Part shown: piece by piece, positions 33,594-41,660 of the stretch
Layout: each line of letters begins with the position of its first letter
Position numbering within the stretch: the stretch's first letter is position 1
From: CAJXYS01 sp913063035
GTDB lineage: Bacteria > Pseudomonadota > Alphaproteobacteria > Rhodobacterales > Rhodobacteraceae
Assembly: GCF_050586465.1 (NCBI RefSeq)
Contig: NZ_JBOCEG010000003.1
Span: 124,001-188,000, forward strand
DNA length: 64,000 nt
Reading direction: 5' to 3'
Notes under the pieces: generated by a model
The model's input: the letters and a program-made list of their open reading frames with translations, nothing else
Databases searched by the model: none
What the model was told of the DNA's origin: nothing
Made by a program: the position numbers and the translations under genes

Positions 33594-33982
33594 TGGAGAC
33601 GCTCATCGGTCTTTTCGGCCCCGATGGCCTGAGCCTCTGGGCCGTTCTGCTGGTCCTGGCCATGATCGCGCTGGTGCTCGAGATCGTGTCGCCGGCCTTC
33701 ATCTTCCTCGGACTCTCGCTCGCCCTGGCGCTGGGCGCCGCGCTGTCCTGGGCGTTCGGCCTCGGCCCGGTCGCGATCGCTGCCATCGTGGCCGTCGGCT
33801 GGTTCGTCGCCGCCTTCGGGCTGCGGCTGGCCTTTCCAAGCTCGGGCGAGATCCGGGCCAAGGGCGATCCGAACACCTATGACCGCGACACGCCCTGGGT
33901 CGTGTCGTCGGAAAGCCGCCCACAGGCCGGGGACAGCGCTGAGGACACCGCGGACGGGGACGAGGGCGACACCACGCGCTGA
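33593..33982 (+). CDS. NfeD-like membrane protein (short form)
   Basis: A 129-residue short NfeD protein. It has three hydrophobic segments (about residues 14-36, 37-55, 58-78), then a brief soluble part and an acidic tail rich in Asp/Glu. The OB-fold domain of longer NfeD proteins is largely reduced here; only a WVVSSESRP segment follows the membrane part. Coupling with the stomatin-like gene by overlap is the standard arrangement, where NfeD works with the SPFH protein at the membrane. Confidence 0.88.
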   Translation: METLIGLFGPDGLSLWAVLLVLAMIALVLEIVSPAFIFLGLSLALALGAALSWAFGLGPVAIAAIVAVGWFVAAFGLRLAFPSSGEIRAKGDPNTYDRDTPWVVSSESRPQAGDSAEDTADGDEGDTTR

Positions 33983-34042
33983 CCCGGACCGCCGGCCGCG
34001 CGCGCGGGTCGCGGCCGGGACACACGCCGAAAGGACATCGAC

Positions 34043-34300
34043 ATGCGACACCGGAGCCTTGCCGCCCTTCTGGTCGCGGCCATCCTGCTGGGGGCCGCGG
34101 CGCCGCCCGTGCCGGCCGGCGGTACCGAGGACAGTTCGCTGCGCCGGACGGTGAAGGCCGACCTGCAGGCGCAGGGATACGACACCACGAATTTCGGGTC
34201 ATTGACCCTTGGCGAGGTCGTCCTGATCCGCTCGCTGCTGGAAAACGACCTGGAACTGCCGATGCGCCGGAAGATCGAGCTGCTTCTGGCCGACGACTGA
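34043..34300 (+). CDS. small exported protein of unknown function
   Basis: An 85-residue protein. It has a basic N-terminus, a hydrophobic core (residues about 7-20) and a likely cleavage site after VPAGG near residue 26, so the mature periplasmic part is about 60 residues with mostly helical, charged sequence (TLGEVVLIRSLLENDLELP). There are no cysteines. The ATG is preceded by GAAAGGA at a good distance. It follows the NfeD gene by 60 bases and may be part of the same transcript. I do not recognise a family. Confidence 0.7.
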   Translation: MRHRSLAALLVAAILLGAAAPPVPAGGTEDSSLRRTVKADLQAQGYDTTNFGSLTLGEVVLIRSLLENDLELPMRRKIELLLADD

Positions 34301-34366
34301 GCCGGCGCCGCGCGCGGGGGCGTGCGGCAGGTCCTGCAGGCCCGGCGGCGGCGTCCCCGCTGCACG

Positions 34367-34396
34367 AAAAAACCGCGCCGGTCGCCCGGCGCGGTT
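34367..34396 (-). terminator. intrinsic terminator of the rpsF-rpsR-rplI operon
   Basis: On the minus strand a 10-bp stem, AACCGCGCCG / CGGCGCGGTT with a six-base loop, is followed by a U-run (plus-strand A-run 34367-34372). It lies about 30 bases after the rplI stop and is a convincing Rho-independent terminator. Confidence 0.88.
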
Positions 34397-34424
34397 CCTG
34401 TCTCTCGGGGGCCCGGGGCGGGCG

Positions 34425-35078
34425 TCAGGACTTGTCTTCGTCCTCGTCGCCGGTCGCCTCGGCAGCGGCGTCGTCGCTGGTCTCGGTCTCGGCCTGGGCC
34501 CCTTCTTCCAGCTCGTCGAGCTGCGAGGCGCCGATGTCCTCGAAGAGCTCGGCGATCTCGAACTCGGCCTCGGCCTCTTCCTCGGCGGCGAGTTCCTGGA
34601 TCGTCTTGCCCTTGGCCTGAAGCTCGGCCTCGTCCTGGCTGCGGGCGACGTTGAGGGTGATTTCGACCTCGACCTCGGGGTGCAGGGTCACGGTCACCTT
34701 GTGCAGGCCCAGCTCCTTGATCGGGCGGTCGAGCGCGACCTGGCTGCGGGCCACGGTGAAGCCGGACTCGGCGGCGGAATCGGCCGCGTCGCGGGTGCTG
34801 ACCGAGCCGTAAAGCGCGCCGGAATCGGCGGCGGCCCGAATCACCACGAACTGCTGGCCGTCGAGCTGCTCGGCGAGCTTCTCGGCTTCCTTGCGGGTCT
34901 CGAGGTTGCGGGCCTCGAGCTGCGCCTTCTGTGCCTCGAAGACCTTGATGTTGCCCTCGGTGGCGCGCAGCGCCTTCTTCTGGGGCAGCAGGAAGTTGCG
35001 CGCGTAGCCTTCCTTGACGGAGACCACCTCGCCCATCTGGCCCAGCTTGGCGACGCGTTCGAGAAGGATGACGTCCAT
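34425..35078 (-). CDS. rplI: 50S ribosomal protein L9
   Basis: A 217-residue L9. The N-terminal domain (residues 1-45, MDVILLERVAKLGQMG ... YARNFLLPQKKA) is standard, followed by the connecting helix and a C-terminal rRNA-binding domain up to about residue 150. A tail of about 65 residues beyond the E. coli length is highly acidic (Glu/Asp-rich with Ala, Gln, Thr) and ends DEDEDKS. Such tails are common in alphaproteobacterial L9. It stabilises the 50S subunit near the L1 stalk and is the last gene of the S6-S18-L9 operon. Confidence 0.97.
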   Translation of the reverse strand: MDVILLERVAKLGQMGEVVSVKEGYARNFLLPQKKALRATEGNIKVFEAQKAQLEARNLETRKEAEKLAEQLDGQQFVVIRAAADSGALYGSVSTRDAADSAAESGFTVARSQVALDRPIKELGLHKVTVTLHPEVEVEITLNVARSQDEAELQAKGKTIQELAAEEEAEAEFEIAELFEDIGASQLDELEEGAQAETETSDDAAAEATGDEDEDKS

Positions 35079-35089
35079 GTCTCTTCTCC

Positions 35090-35317
35090 TTATTTCACGG
35101 CGTAGGGCAGAAGCGCCAGGAACCGCGCGCGCTTGATGGCACGGGCGAGTTCACGCTGCTTCTTGGCCGACACGGCGGTGATGCGGGAGGGCACGATCTT
35201 GCCACGCTCGGAGATGTAGCGCTGCAGGAGCTTCGTGTCCTTGTAGTCGATCTTCGGCGCGTTCTCGCCCGAGAAGGGGCATACCTTGCGCCGACGGAAA
35301 AACGGTCTTGCTGCCAT
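35090..35317 (-). CDS. rpsR: 30S ribosomal protein S18
   Basis: A 75-residue S18. It has the typical core KDTKLLQRYISERGKIVPSR and a basic C-terminus, and begins MAARPFFRRRKVCPFSG with a cysteine in the usual place. It binds S6 on the platform of the 30S subunit. It lies 17 bases after rpsF and 11 bases before rplI. Confidence 0.97.
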   Translation of the reverse strand: MAARPFFRRRKVCPFSGENAPKIDYKDTKLLQRYISERGKIVPSRITAVSAKKQRELARAIKRARFLALLPYAVK

Positions 35318-35334
35318 GACTTAGTGTCCTTTCC

Positions 35335-35673
35335 TCAACGGCGGCGATCGTCGCGCTTCTGCATCTGAACCGAGGGGCCTTCCTCGTGTTCGTCGACCTT
35401 GATGGTCATGACGCGCATCACGTCGTCATGCAGGCGCATCAGGCGCTCCATCTCCTGCACGGCCGGCGCCGGGGCGTCGGAGCGCATGAAGCTGTAGTGA
35501 CCCTTGCGGTTCTTGTTGATCTTGTAGGCCATCGTCTTGAGGCCCCAGTACTCGCTGTCGATCAGCTTTCCGCCGTTGTCGGCCAGAACGGTGCCGAAAT
35601 GCTCGGCAAGGCCCTCGGCCTGCGCGTTGGAAATGTCCTGACGCGCGATAACCACATGCTCGTAGAGCGGCAT
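35335..35673 (-). CDS. rpsF: 30S ribosomal protein S6
   Basis: A 112-residue S6. It begins MPLYEHVVIARQDISNAQAE and contains the S18-contact region KGHYSFM. The start is at ATG 35673 behind AAGGA. Unlike E. coli S6, whose acidic tail ends in glutamates and is extended by RimK, this protein ends in QKRDDRRR, a short basic tail without C-terminal glutamates. It heads the S6-S18-L9 operon, about 105 bases downstream of a good sigma-70-type promoter. Confidence 0.96.
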   Translation of the reverse strand: MPLYEHVVIARQDISNAQAEGLAEHFGTVLADNGGKLIDSEYWGLKTMAYKINKNRKGHYSFMRSDAPAPAVQEMERLMRLHDDVMRVMTIKVDEHEEGPSVQMQKRDDRRR

Positions 35674-35776
35674 GGTCGGTTCCTTTTTCAAGCGTGCTTC
35701 AAAGGGCGGGTCTGCCACCTTCCGCACCCGCCCGCGAGAGGCATCGCGGTTCATGTCCTTTGCGGAAGGATGGGGC

Positions 35777-35804
35777 CTTATACACGGCTCAGCCCACGAT
35801 GCAA
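35777..35804 (-). promoter_or_regulatory. sigma-70 promoter of rpsF-rpsR-rplI
   Basis: Read on the minus strand, TTGCAT (35804-35799) and TATAAG (35782-35777) are separated by 16 bases. The element points at rpsF, about 105 bases downstream, leaving a 5' leader of roughly 100 bases that could carry autoregulation, as is usual for ribosomal operons. Confidence 0.6.
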
Positions 35805-35888
35805 CCGGACCCCGGCGCACCCGGCCTAGACGGCGCGGCCCGACAGCGCTAGTCATGCGCCGGACAGGGATCAACGGGAGGAGCGTGG

Positions 35889-36833
35889 ATGTCGCGCGCA
35901 TTCGTATTTCCGGGGCAGGGGGCGCAGGCGATCGGCATGGGCAAGGCCCTGGCCGAGGCCTATCCGCAGGCGCGGGCCGTGTTCGACGAGGTCGACGAGG
36001 CGCTGGGCGAGAAGCTCTCGGCGCTGATCTGGGAGGGCGATGCCGAGACGCTGACGCTGACCCAGAACGCGCAGCCGGCGCTGATGGCCACCTCGATGGC
36101 GGCGATGGCCGCGCTCGGGGCCGAGGGCGTCGCGGTCACCGCGGCCGACTATGTCGCGGGCCATTCGCTGGGCGAATACTCGGCGCTCTGCGCGGCCGGT
36201 GCGATCAGCCTGCCCGATACCGCGCGGCTGCTGCGGATCCGGGGCCGCGCCATGCAGGAGGCCGTGCCGGTCGGCGAGGGGGCGATGGCGGCGCTGCTGG
36301 GGCTGGACCTCGCCGGTGCGCGGGACGTGGCCGAGGCTGCCGCCCGCGAGACCGGCGCCGTCTGCGAGGCCGCCAACGACAACGACCCGACACAGGTGGT
36401 GATCTCCGGCAGCAAAGCCGCGGTCGAGCGTGCCACCGAGCTTGCCAAGGAGGCGGGCGCCAAGCGCGCGGTGATGCTGCCGGTCTCTGCCCCCTTCCAC
36501 TGCCGTCTGATGGAGCCCGCGGCGCGCGTCATGGCCGACGCGCTGGCCGAGGTCGCGATCGAGACGCCCAAGGTGGCGCTGGTGGCCAATGTTCCGGCCG
36601 CCGCCGTCACCGCCCCCGACGAGATCCGCACGCTGCTGATCCAGCAGGTAACGCATTCGGTGCGCTGGCGCGAGTCGGTCGCCTGGATGGCCGCGCATGG
36701 CGTGACCGAGGCCTGGGAGATCGGTGCGGGCAAGGCGCTGTCGGCGATGATCAGGCGCATCGACCGCGCGATCGTCACCCGCACGGTGGGCACGCCCGAA
36801 GAGGCCGCCGCGGCGGCCGAGACACTGCAATGA
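35889..36833 (+). CDS. fabD: malonyl-CoA:ACP transacylase
   Basis: A 314-residue FabD. The nucleophile is Ser93 in the GHSLGEY motif, preceded by the family's opening FVFPGQGAQ, with SAPFHC carrying the catalytic histidine around residue 202. It transfers malonate from CoA to acyl carrier protein in the first committed fatty-acid step. It begins a + strand operon, followed after 11 bases by fabG, then acpP, with fabF a little further on. Confidence 0.96.
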   Translation: MSRAFVFPGQGAQAIGMGKALAEAYPQARAVFDEVDEALGEKLSALIWEGDAETLTLTQNAQPALMATSMAAMAALGAEGVAVTAADYVAGHSLGEYSALCAAGAISLPDTARLLRIRGRAMQEAVPVGEGAMAALLGLDLAGARDVAEAAARETGAVCEAANDNDPTQVVISGSKAAVERATELAKEAGAKRAVMLPVSAPFHCRLMEPAARVMADALAEVAIETPKVALVANVPAAAVTAPDEIRTLLIQQVTHSVRWRESVAWMAAHGVTEAWEIGAGKALSAMIRRIDRAIVTRTVGTPEEAAAAAETLQ

Positions 36834-36844
36834 GAGGCACAAAC

Positions 36845-37582
36845 ATGTTCGACCTGACGGGAAAGAGCGCGCTGATCACCGGGGCCTCCGGGGGGATCGG
36901 CGGGGCGATCGCCACCGCGCTCCATGACGCCGGCGCCACGGTGGGGCTTTCGGGCACCCGGACCGGGCCGCTCGAAGAGTTGGCCGGCCGGCTGGGCGAC
37001 CGGGCCCATGTGCTGCCCTGCAACCTGGGCGACCCCGAGGCAGTCGCGGCGCTGCCGAAACAGGCGGCCGCGGCGATGGGCGGGGTGGACATCCTGGTCA
37101 ACAATGCCGGGATCACCCGCGACAACCTGTTCATGCGGATGTCCGACGAGGAATGGCAGTCGGTGCTCGACGTCAACCTGACCGCGGCGATGCGGCTCTG
37201 CCGCGGGGTGCTGCGCGGCATGATGAAGGCGCGCTGGGGGCGGATCGTGAACATCTCGTCCGTGGTCGGGGCGACGGGCAATCCGGGCCAGGCCAACTAC
37301 GCCGCCGCGAAGGCGGGCATGGTCGGCATGTCCAAGTCGCTCGCCTACGAGGTCGCGACCCGCGGCATCACCGTCAACGCGGTCGCGCCGGGTTTCGTCG
37401 CCACGGCCATGACCGACAAGCTGACCGACGACCAGAAGGACAAGATCCTCGGCCAGATCCCCGCCGGGCGCATGGGCGACCCGGTGGAAATCGCCGCAGC
37501 CGTGCTCTACCTGGCGGCGCCGGAAGCGGGTTACGTGACCGGCCAGACGCTGCATGTGAACGGCGGAATGGCGATGATCTGA
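36845..37582 (+). CDS. fabG: 3-oxoacyl-ACP reductase
   Basis: A 245-residue FabG. It has the NADPH motif TGASGGIG (residues 12-19), NNAG at 86-89, and the triad Ser139, Tyr152, Lys156 in NISSV and YAAAKAG. It ends with the standard YVTGQTLHVNGGMAMI. It reduces 3-oxoacyl-ACP in fatty-acid elongation. The start is ATG 36845, 11 bases after fabD. Confidence 0.96.
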   Translation: MFDLTGKSALITGASGGIGGAIATALHDAGATVGLSGTRTGPLEELAGRLGDRAHVLPCNLGDPEAVAALPKQAAAAMGGVDILVNNAGITRDNLFMRMSDEEWQSVLDVNLTAAMRLCRGVLRGMMKARWGRIVNISSVVGATGNPGQANYAAAKAGMVGMSKSLAYEVATRGITVNAVAPGFVATAMTDKLTDDQKDKILGQIPAGRMGDPVEIAAAVLYLAAPEAGYVTGQTLHVNGGMAMI

Positions 37583-37610
37583 CCCGGCCGGAAATTGGGG
37601 TCGAAACCGT

Positions 37611-37638
37611 TTGCCAAGCGGAACGTTTGTGCTATAGG
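37611..37638 (+). promoter_or_regulatory. sigma-70 promoter of acpP
   Basis: TTGCCA (37611-37616) and TATAGG (37633-37638) are separated by 16 bases, about 139 bases before the acpP start. The 194-base gap between fabG and acpP supports an independent promoter for this abundantly needed protein. Confidence 0.6.
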
Positions 37639-37776
37639 CGGCGCAGTTTTGCCGGGGGCGCTTAAACGCTTTGCGGTGACCCGCCGCCTGCACAAAGGGC
37701 AACAAACCGCCCGCAACGGGCACACGAGCGAGAACTGAACGGGAATTCCTCCCGCAGGAATGTGAGGATTTAAGAC

Positions 37777-38010
37777 ATGAGCGACATCGCAGATCGCGTT
37801 AAGAAGATCGTTGTCGAGCACCTGGGTGTCGAAGAGGACAAGGTGAGCGAAAACGCCTCCTTCATCGACGACCTCGGGGCCGACAGCCTCGACACCGTCG
37901 AGCTGGTCATGGCCTTCGAAGAGGAATTCGGCATCGAGATTCCGGACGATGCGGCCGAGACCATCCAGACCTTCGGCGACGCGGTGAAGTTCATCAAGGA
38001 CGCGCAGTAA
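37777..38010 (+). CDS. acpP: acyl carrier protein
   Basis: A 77-residue ACP. The 4'-phosphopantetheine attachment serine is Ser37 in the GADSLDTVEL motif; the protein is acidic and helical as expected. It carries growing fatty-acyl chains for the Fab enzymes. It lies between fabG and the HisA-like gene, and a terminator follows immediately. Confidence 0.97.
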   Translation: MSDIADRVKKIVVEHLGVEEDKVSENASFIDDLGADSLDTVELVMAFEEEFGIEIPDDAAETIQTFGDAVKFIKDAQ

Positions 38011-38034
38011 GCGCGACCGCTTCGCGGTGATGGA

Positions 38035-38063
38035 AACGGCGCCCCCCGGGGCGCCGTTTTTCG
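38035..38063 (+). terminator. intrinsic terminator after acpP
   Basis: An 8-bp stem, AACGGCGC (38035-38042) and GCGCCGTT (38053-38060), is followed by a T-run reaching 38063, 24 bases after the acpP stop. It probably ends most acpP transcripts ahead of the HisA-like gene. Confidence 0.8.
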
Positions 38064-38225
38064 TTGTGCCGCGGGGTCGCGCAAGGACCGTTTTTGGTCG
38101 GTGACACCCGATAGGTTATGCTCGGTCCGGATTATTGTCCGCTCGCCGGGAAAGACCGGCGGAACGTCACATCGCGCCGTTTGCCCGCCAGGCCGGGCGC
38201 GGCGCCGCTGCAAGGGTGTCCGGAA

Positions 38226-38969
38226 ATGATACTTTACCCGACGATCGAGCTTCAGGGCGGGCGCTGCGTGAGCCTCTACCGCGGCCGTCTGGACGAGCCC
38301 CAGATCTGGCATGTGGATCCGGTCGAGAAGGCGCGCGAGTTTGCGCAGGCGGGTGCGTCCTGGATGCAGCTGACCGATTTCGACGCGCTCGCGGGGAACG
38401 ACCGCAACCGCGCGCTGGTGATCGAGATCATCCGCGCCGCCGGCATCCCGGTGCAACTGGCCGGTGGCTTCCGGTCGCGCGAGCGGGTCGAGGACTGGAT
38501 CGAGCAGGGCGCCGGGCGCGTCGTGATCGGCACGCTCGCGGTGCAGGACCCGGCCCTGGTGCAGGAGCTCGCCAAGTACTACCCGGACCAGATCGTGCTG
38601 GCGGTGGACGTCATGGATGGCAAGCTGATGGTCGAGGGCTGGACCCAGTCCTGCGCGATCACGCCCGAGGCTTTCATCGAGAGCTTTGCCCAGACGCCGC
38701 TGGCGGCGATCAAGATCACCGACATCAACACCGACATCGAGGGGACCGAGGCCTCGATCGGGGTGATCTCGGGGCTGGCCGCGGCCTGCCGGACACCGGT
38801 GATCGCCAGCGGCGTGATCCACGGTATCGACGACGTGGCGCGGCTCAAATACGTGCCGGGCGTCTCGGGTGCGGTGCTGGGGCGGGCGCTTTTCAACCGG
38901 ACCGTCGATCTCGAGACCGCCTTGAAGATGGCGCAGCCCGAGCCCGAGGAGACGGCGGAGTTCCTCTGA
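38226..38969 (+). CDS. HisA-like TIM-barrel protein with altered active site
   Basis: A 247-residue protein of the HisA/HisF fold that aligns along its length with HisA, the phosphoribosylformimino-AICAR ribotide isomerase of histidine synthesis. The general acid/base Asp8 of HisA is Glu8 (PTIEL), while the second one is kept as Asp128 (AVDVMDG). The usual phosphate-binding SGGI reads SGVI, and the TDI-xx-DG loop reads TDINTDIEG. It lies between acpP and fabF, away from his genes. It is probably a paralogue with a changed substrate, not the histidine enzyme. Confidence 0.8.
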   Translation: MILYPTIELQGGRCVSLYRGRLDEPQIWHVDPVEKAREFAQAGASWMQLTDFDALAGNDRNRALVIEIIRAAGIPVQLAGGFRSRERVEDWIEQGAGRVVIGTLAVQDPALVQELAKYYPDQIVLAVDVMDGKLMVEGWTQSCAITPEAFIESFAQTPLAAIKITDINTDIEGTEASIGVISGLAAACRTPVIASGVIHGIDDVARLKYVPGVSGAVLGRALFNRTVDLETALKMAQPEPEETAEFL

Positions 38970-39074
38970 GCCGGCGAAAACCGGCCCCGGACCGCCCCGG
39001 CGCCCTTGCCCCTGAGACGCGAAGCCGTGTATCAGAGGCGCCGACTGATGAAGGTCGAGCAGCGAGGAAGAAAC

Positions 39075-40337
39075 ATGCGTCGTGTGGTCGTGACCGGACT
39101 GGGAATGGTGTCGCCGCTGGCCTGCGGCGTCGAGGAAACGTGGAAACGGCTGCTCGCGGGCGAGTCCGGCGCAGGCACCATCACCCGCTTCGACGCCGGT
39201 CACCTGGCGACCGATTACGCCTGCGAGATCCCGCAGGGCGACGGCAGCGACGGGACGTTCAATCCCGACGACTGGATGGAGCCCAAGGAACGGCGCAAGG
39301 TCGACGATTTCATCCTCTATGCCATGGCGGCCGCCGACCAGGCGGTGAAGGACGCCGGCTGGACGCCCGAGGACGAGGAAAGCCGGCTGCGCACGGGGGT
39401 CATGATCGGTTCGGGAATCGGCGGGTTGTCCTCGATCGCCGACACCGCCATCGCGCTCAAGGAACGCGGGCCGCGGCGGGTCTCGCCCTTCTTCATTCCC
39501 GGCGCGCTCATCAACCTGGCCTCGGGACAGGTCTCGATCCGCTACGGCTTCAAGGGGCCGAACCACGCGGTGGTCACCGCCTGTTCGACCGGGGCCCATG
39601 CCATCGGCGACGCGGCGCGCCTCATCCGCTACGGCGATGCCGAGGTGATGGTCGCGGGCGGCGCCGAAAGCCCGATCAGCGAGATCGGCATCGCCGGGTT
39701 CAACGCCTGCAAGGCGCTCTCGACCAAGCGCAAGGACGATCCGAAATCCGCCAGCCGGCCCTATGACGCCGATCGCGACGGCTTCGTCATGGGCGAGGGT
39801 GCGGGCGTCGTCGTGCTGGAGGAATACGAGCACGCCAGGGCCCGCGGCGCGACGATCTATGCCGAGGTGCTGGGCTACGGGCTCTCGGGGGATGCCTATC
39901 ACATCACCGCCCCGTCGGAGGATGGCGAGGGCGGCTACCGTTCGATGAGCGCGGCGCTGGCGCATGCCGGCATCACCGCGGCCGATATCGACTACATCAA
40001 CGCCCATGGCACCTCGACCATGGCCGACGTGATCGAGCTCGGCGCGGTGGAGCGGCTGCTCGGCGATGCCGCCGGACAGGCGACCATGACCTCGACCAAA
40101 TCATCCATCGGCCACCTGCTCGGGGCCGCCGGCGCGGTCGAGGCGATCTTCTCGATCCTTGCGATCCGCGACCAGGTGGCGCCGCCGACGCTGAACCTCG
40201 ACAGCCCGGCGGTCGACACGCCGATCGATCTCGCGCCCAACGCCGCGCGGGACCGCAAGATCGATATCGCGCTGTCGAACTCCTTCGGCTTCGGCGGCAC
40301 GAACGCCTCGCTCGTCCTGGGCCGGGTCGACGGCTGA
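39075..40337 (+). CDS. fabF: beta-ketoacyl-ACP synthase II
   Basis: A 420-residue KAS II. The nucleophile is Cys170 in VVTACSTGAHA, and the two histidines are in NAHGTST and SIGHLLGA. It condenses malonyl-ACP with acyl-ACP in chain elongation. The start at 39075 follows GAGGAAG and avoids an unlikely N-terminal extension. The stop overlaps mltG (TGATG), so the two are translationally coupled. Confidence 0.96.
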   Translation: MRRVVVTGLGMVSPLACGVEETWKRLLAGESGAGTITRFDAGHLATDYACEIPQGDGSDGTFNPDDWMEPKERRKVDDFILYAMAAADQAVKDAGWTPEDEESRLRTGVMIGSGIGGLSSIADTAIALKERGPRRVSPFFIPGALINLASGQVSIRYGFKGPNHAVVTACSTGAHAIGDAARLIRYGDAEVMVAGGAESPISEIGIAGFNACKALSTKRKDDPKSASRPYDADRDGFVMGEGAGVVVLEEYEHARARGATIYAEVLGYGLSGDAYHITAPSEDGEGGYRSMSAALAHAGITAADIDYINAHGTSTMADVIELGAVERLLGDAAGQATMTSTKSSIGHLLGAAGAVEAIFSILAIRDQVAPPTLNLDSPAVDTPIDLAPNAARDRKIDIALSNSFGFGGTNASLVLGRVDG

Positions 40338-41494
40338 TGTGGCGCAACGTCGCCTCGAACGCGATCACGCTGCTGATCGTCGCGGTTATCGCGCTCGGCG
40401 TTCTGATCGCCTGGGGGCAGCGACAATTCACCGGCCCGGGGCCGCTGGAGCAGGCGATCTTCTTCGAGGTGCAGCGCGGCGACAGCCTGCAGGCGGTGTC
40501 GCGCCGCCTGGAGGAGGCCGGCGCGATCACCAGCGGGCCCATCTTCCGCATCGGCGCCGATTATGCCGACATGGCGGGAGATTTGAAATTCGGCAATTAC
40601 GAGATCCCGGCCGGCACCTCGATGGAAGCGATCCTCGAGATCCTGACCGAGGGCGGGGCGTCGCGGTTCCGCTATGTCGCCAACTACCTGATCGGCGTGG
40701 GCGACATCGAGATGCGCCTGGTCGAGCGCACGCCGGGCAGCGGCGAGACCGAGGAACTGGCCGCCTTCGCGCCGGGCGAGCCGGTGCCGGAGGCCTATGC
40801 CGCGGTCGAAGGCTCGGGGGCCGCCGTGGCCTACCGGATCACGGTGGCGCCGGGCACGACCAGCTGGCAGGTGACCGACGCGCTGCGCCAGGCCGATTTC
40901 CTGTCCGGCGCGGTGCCCGATGTTCCCCCCGAGGGCCGGCTCGCGCCCGAGACCTACGAGGTGCGCCGCGGGGCCGACCGCGCGGAGATCCTCGCGCGCA
41001 TGCGCGCCGCGCAGGACCGCATCCTCGAAGAGGTCTGGGCGCTGCGCCAGGCCGATCTGCCCGTCGACACGCCCGAGGAGGCGCTGATCCTGGCCTCGAT
41101 CATCGAGAAGGAGACCGGCGTGCCCTATGAGCGCCGCCAGGTCGCCTCGGTCTTCGTCAACCGGATGGAGGCCGGCATGCGGCTGCAGACCGACCCGACG
41201 GTGATCTACGGCATTACCGGGGGCGAGGGCGTTCTGGGCCGCGGGCTGCGCCAGAGCGAGCTGCGCGGGGCCACGCCCTACAACACCTACGTGATCTACG
41301 GGCTGCCGCCGACACCGATCGCCAATCCCGGCCGCGCCTCGATAGAGGCGGCGGTGAACCCGGCCCAGACGGATTATTTCTACTTCGTGGCAGATGGCAG
41401 CGGCGGGCATGCCTTCGCCGAGACGCTCGCCGAGCATAATCGCAACGTCGCGCGCTGGCGCCAGATCGAGGCAGAGCGTCGGAACGGCGAGTAG
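40337..41494 (+). CDS. mltG: endolytic murein transglycosylase MltG
   Basis: A 385-residue MltG (YceG) protein. It has a single N-terminal TM segment at about residues 6-27, then a LysM-like subdomain and the catalytic YceG domain with the active-site glutamate in ASIIEKETG (Glu259). It cuts nascent peptidoglycan strands at the inner membrane and sets strand length. Following fabF with an overlap is a common Rhodobacterales arrangement, and the GTA cluster starts right after it. Confidence 0.94.
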   Translation: MWRNVASNAITLLIVAVIALGVLIAWGQRQFTGPGPLEQAIFFEVQRGDSLQAVSRRLEEAGAITSGPIFRIGADYADMAGDLKFGNYEIPAGTSMEAILEILTEGGASRFRYVANYLIGVGDIEMRLVERTPGSGETEELAAFAPGEPVPEAYAAVEGSGAAVAYRITVAPGTTSWQVTDALRQADFLSGAVPDVPPEGRLAPETYEVRRGADRAEILARMRAAQDRILEEVWALRQADLPVDTPEEALILASIIEKETGVPYERRQVASVFVNRMEAGMRLQTDPTVIYGITGGEGVLGRGLRQSELRGATPYNTYVIYGLPPTPIANPGRASIEAAVNPAQTDYFYFVADGSGGHAFAETLAEHNRNVARWRQIEAERRNGE

Positions 41495-41502
41495 ATTTTC
41501 CG

Positions 41503-41517
41503 TTAACCCTTTGTTAA
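41503..41517. promoter_or_regulatory. CtrA-type box (TTAA-N7-TTAA) upstream of the GTA cluster
   Basis: The sequence TTAACCCTTTGTTAA matches exactly the full TTAA-N7-TTAA site of the cell-cycle/motility regulator CtrA, with a TTAACC 5' half as in many CtrA sites. It begins nine bases after the mltG stop and lies 12 bases upstream of the -35 element of the GTA promoter. CtrA is required for GTA production in Rhodobacter capsulatus, so direct control is plausible here, although only inferred. Confidence 0.7.
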
Positions 41518-41528
41518 AAATAAACTTC

Positions 41529-41557
41529 TTGACTTTGCGCGCGGTCCGGAGTATAGC
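41529..41557 (+). promoter_or_regulatory. sigma-70 promoter of the GTA cluster
   Basis: TTGACT (41529-41534) and TATAGC (41552-41557) are separated by the ideal 17 bases. The likely start point is about 41564, giving a leader of about 97 bases before the first GTA gene. It is the best promoter match in this part of the window. Confidence 0.75.
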
Positions 41558-41583
41558 TTTGGGCAAGCTGGCAGAAATGGGCA

Positions 41584-41620
41584 GGCGGCCCGGGGGCGAC
41601 CCCGCGGCCGCCTTTCCTTT
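41584..41620 (+). terminator. terminator-like hairpin in the GTA leader (possible attenuator)
   Basis: GGCGGCC (41584-41590) pairs with GGCCGCC (41606-41612), and inner GGGG and CCCC can extend the stem across a small bulge. The pyrimidine-rich TTTCCTTT (41613-41620) follows at once. It lies between the promoter and the first gene. It could terminate or pause early transcripts, so GTA expression may also need anti-termination. No function is proven. Confidence 0.5.
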
Positions 41621-41660
41621 CGCTCGTGCGGAGGAGCATGAGAGGCAGGCCTAGGCGTAT

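Noticed and set aside
41577..41654. 25-residue leader peptide gene before g1
   Set aside because: It starts with ATG but has no good ribosome-binding site and no run of regulatory codons. Arginine-rich content can arise from the GC-rich hairpin.
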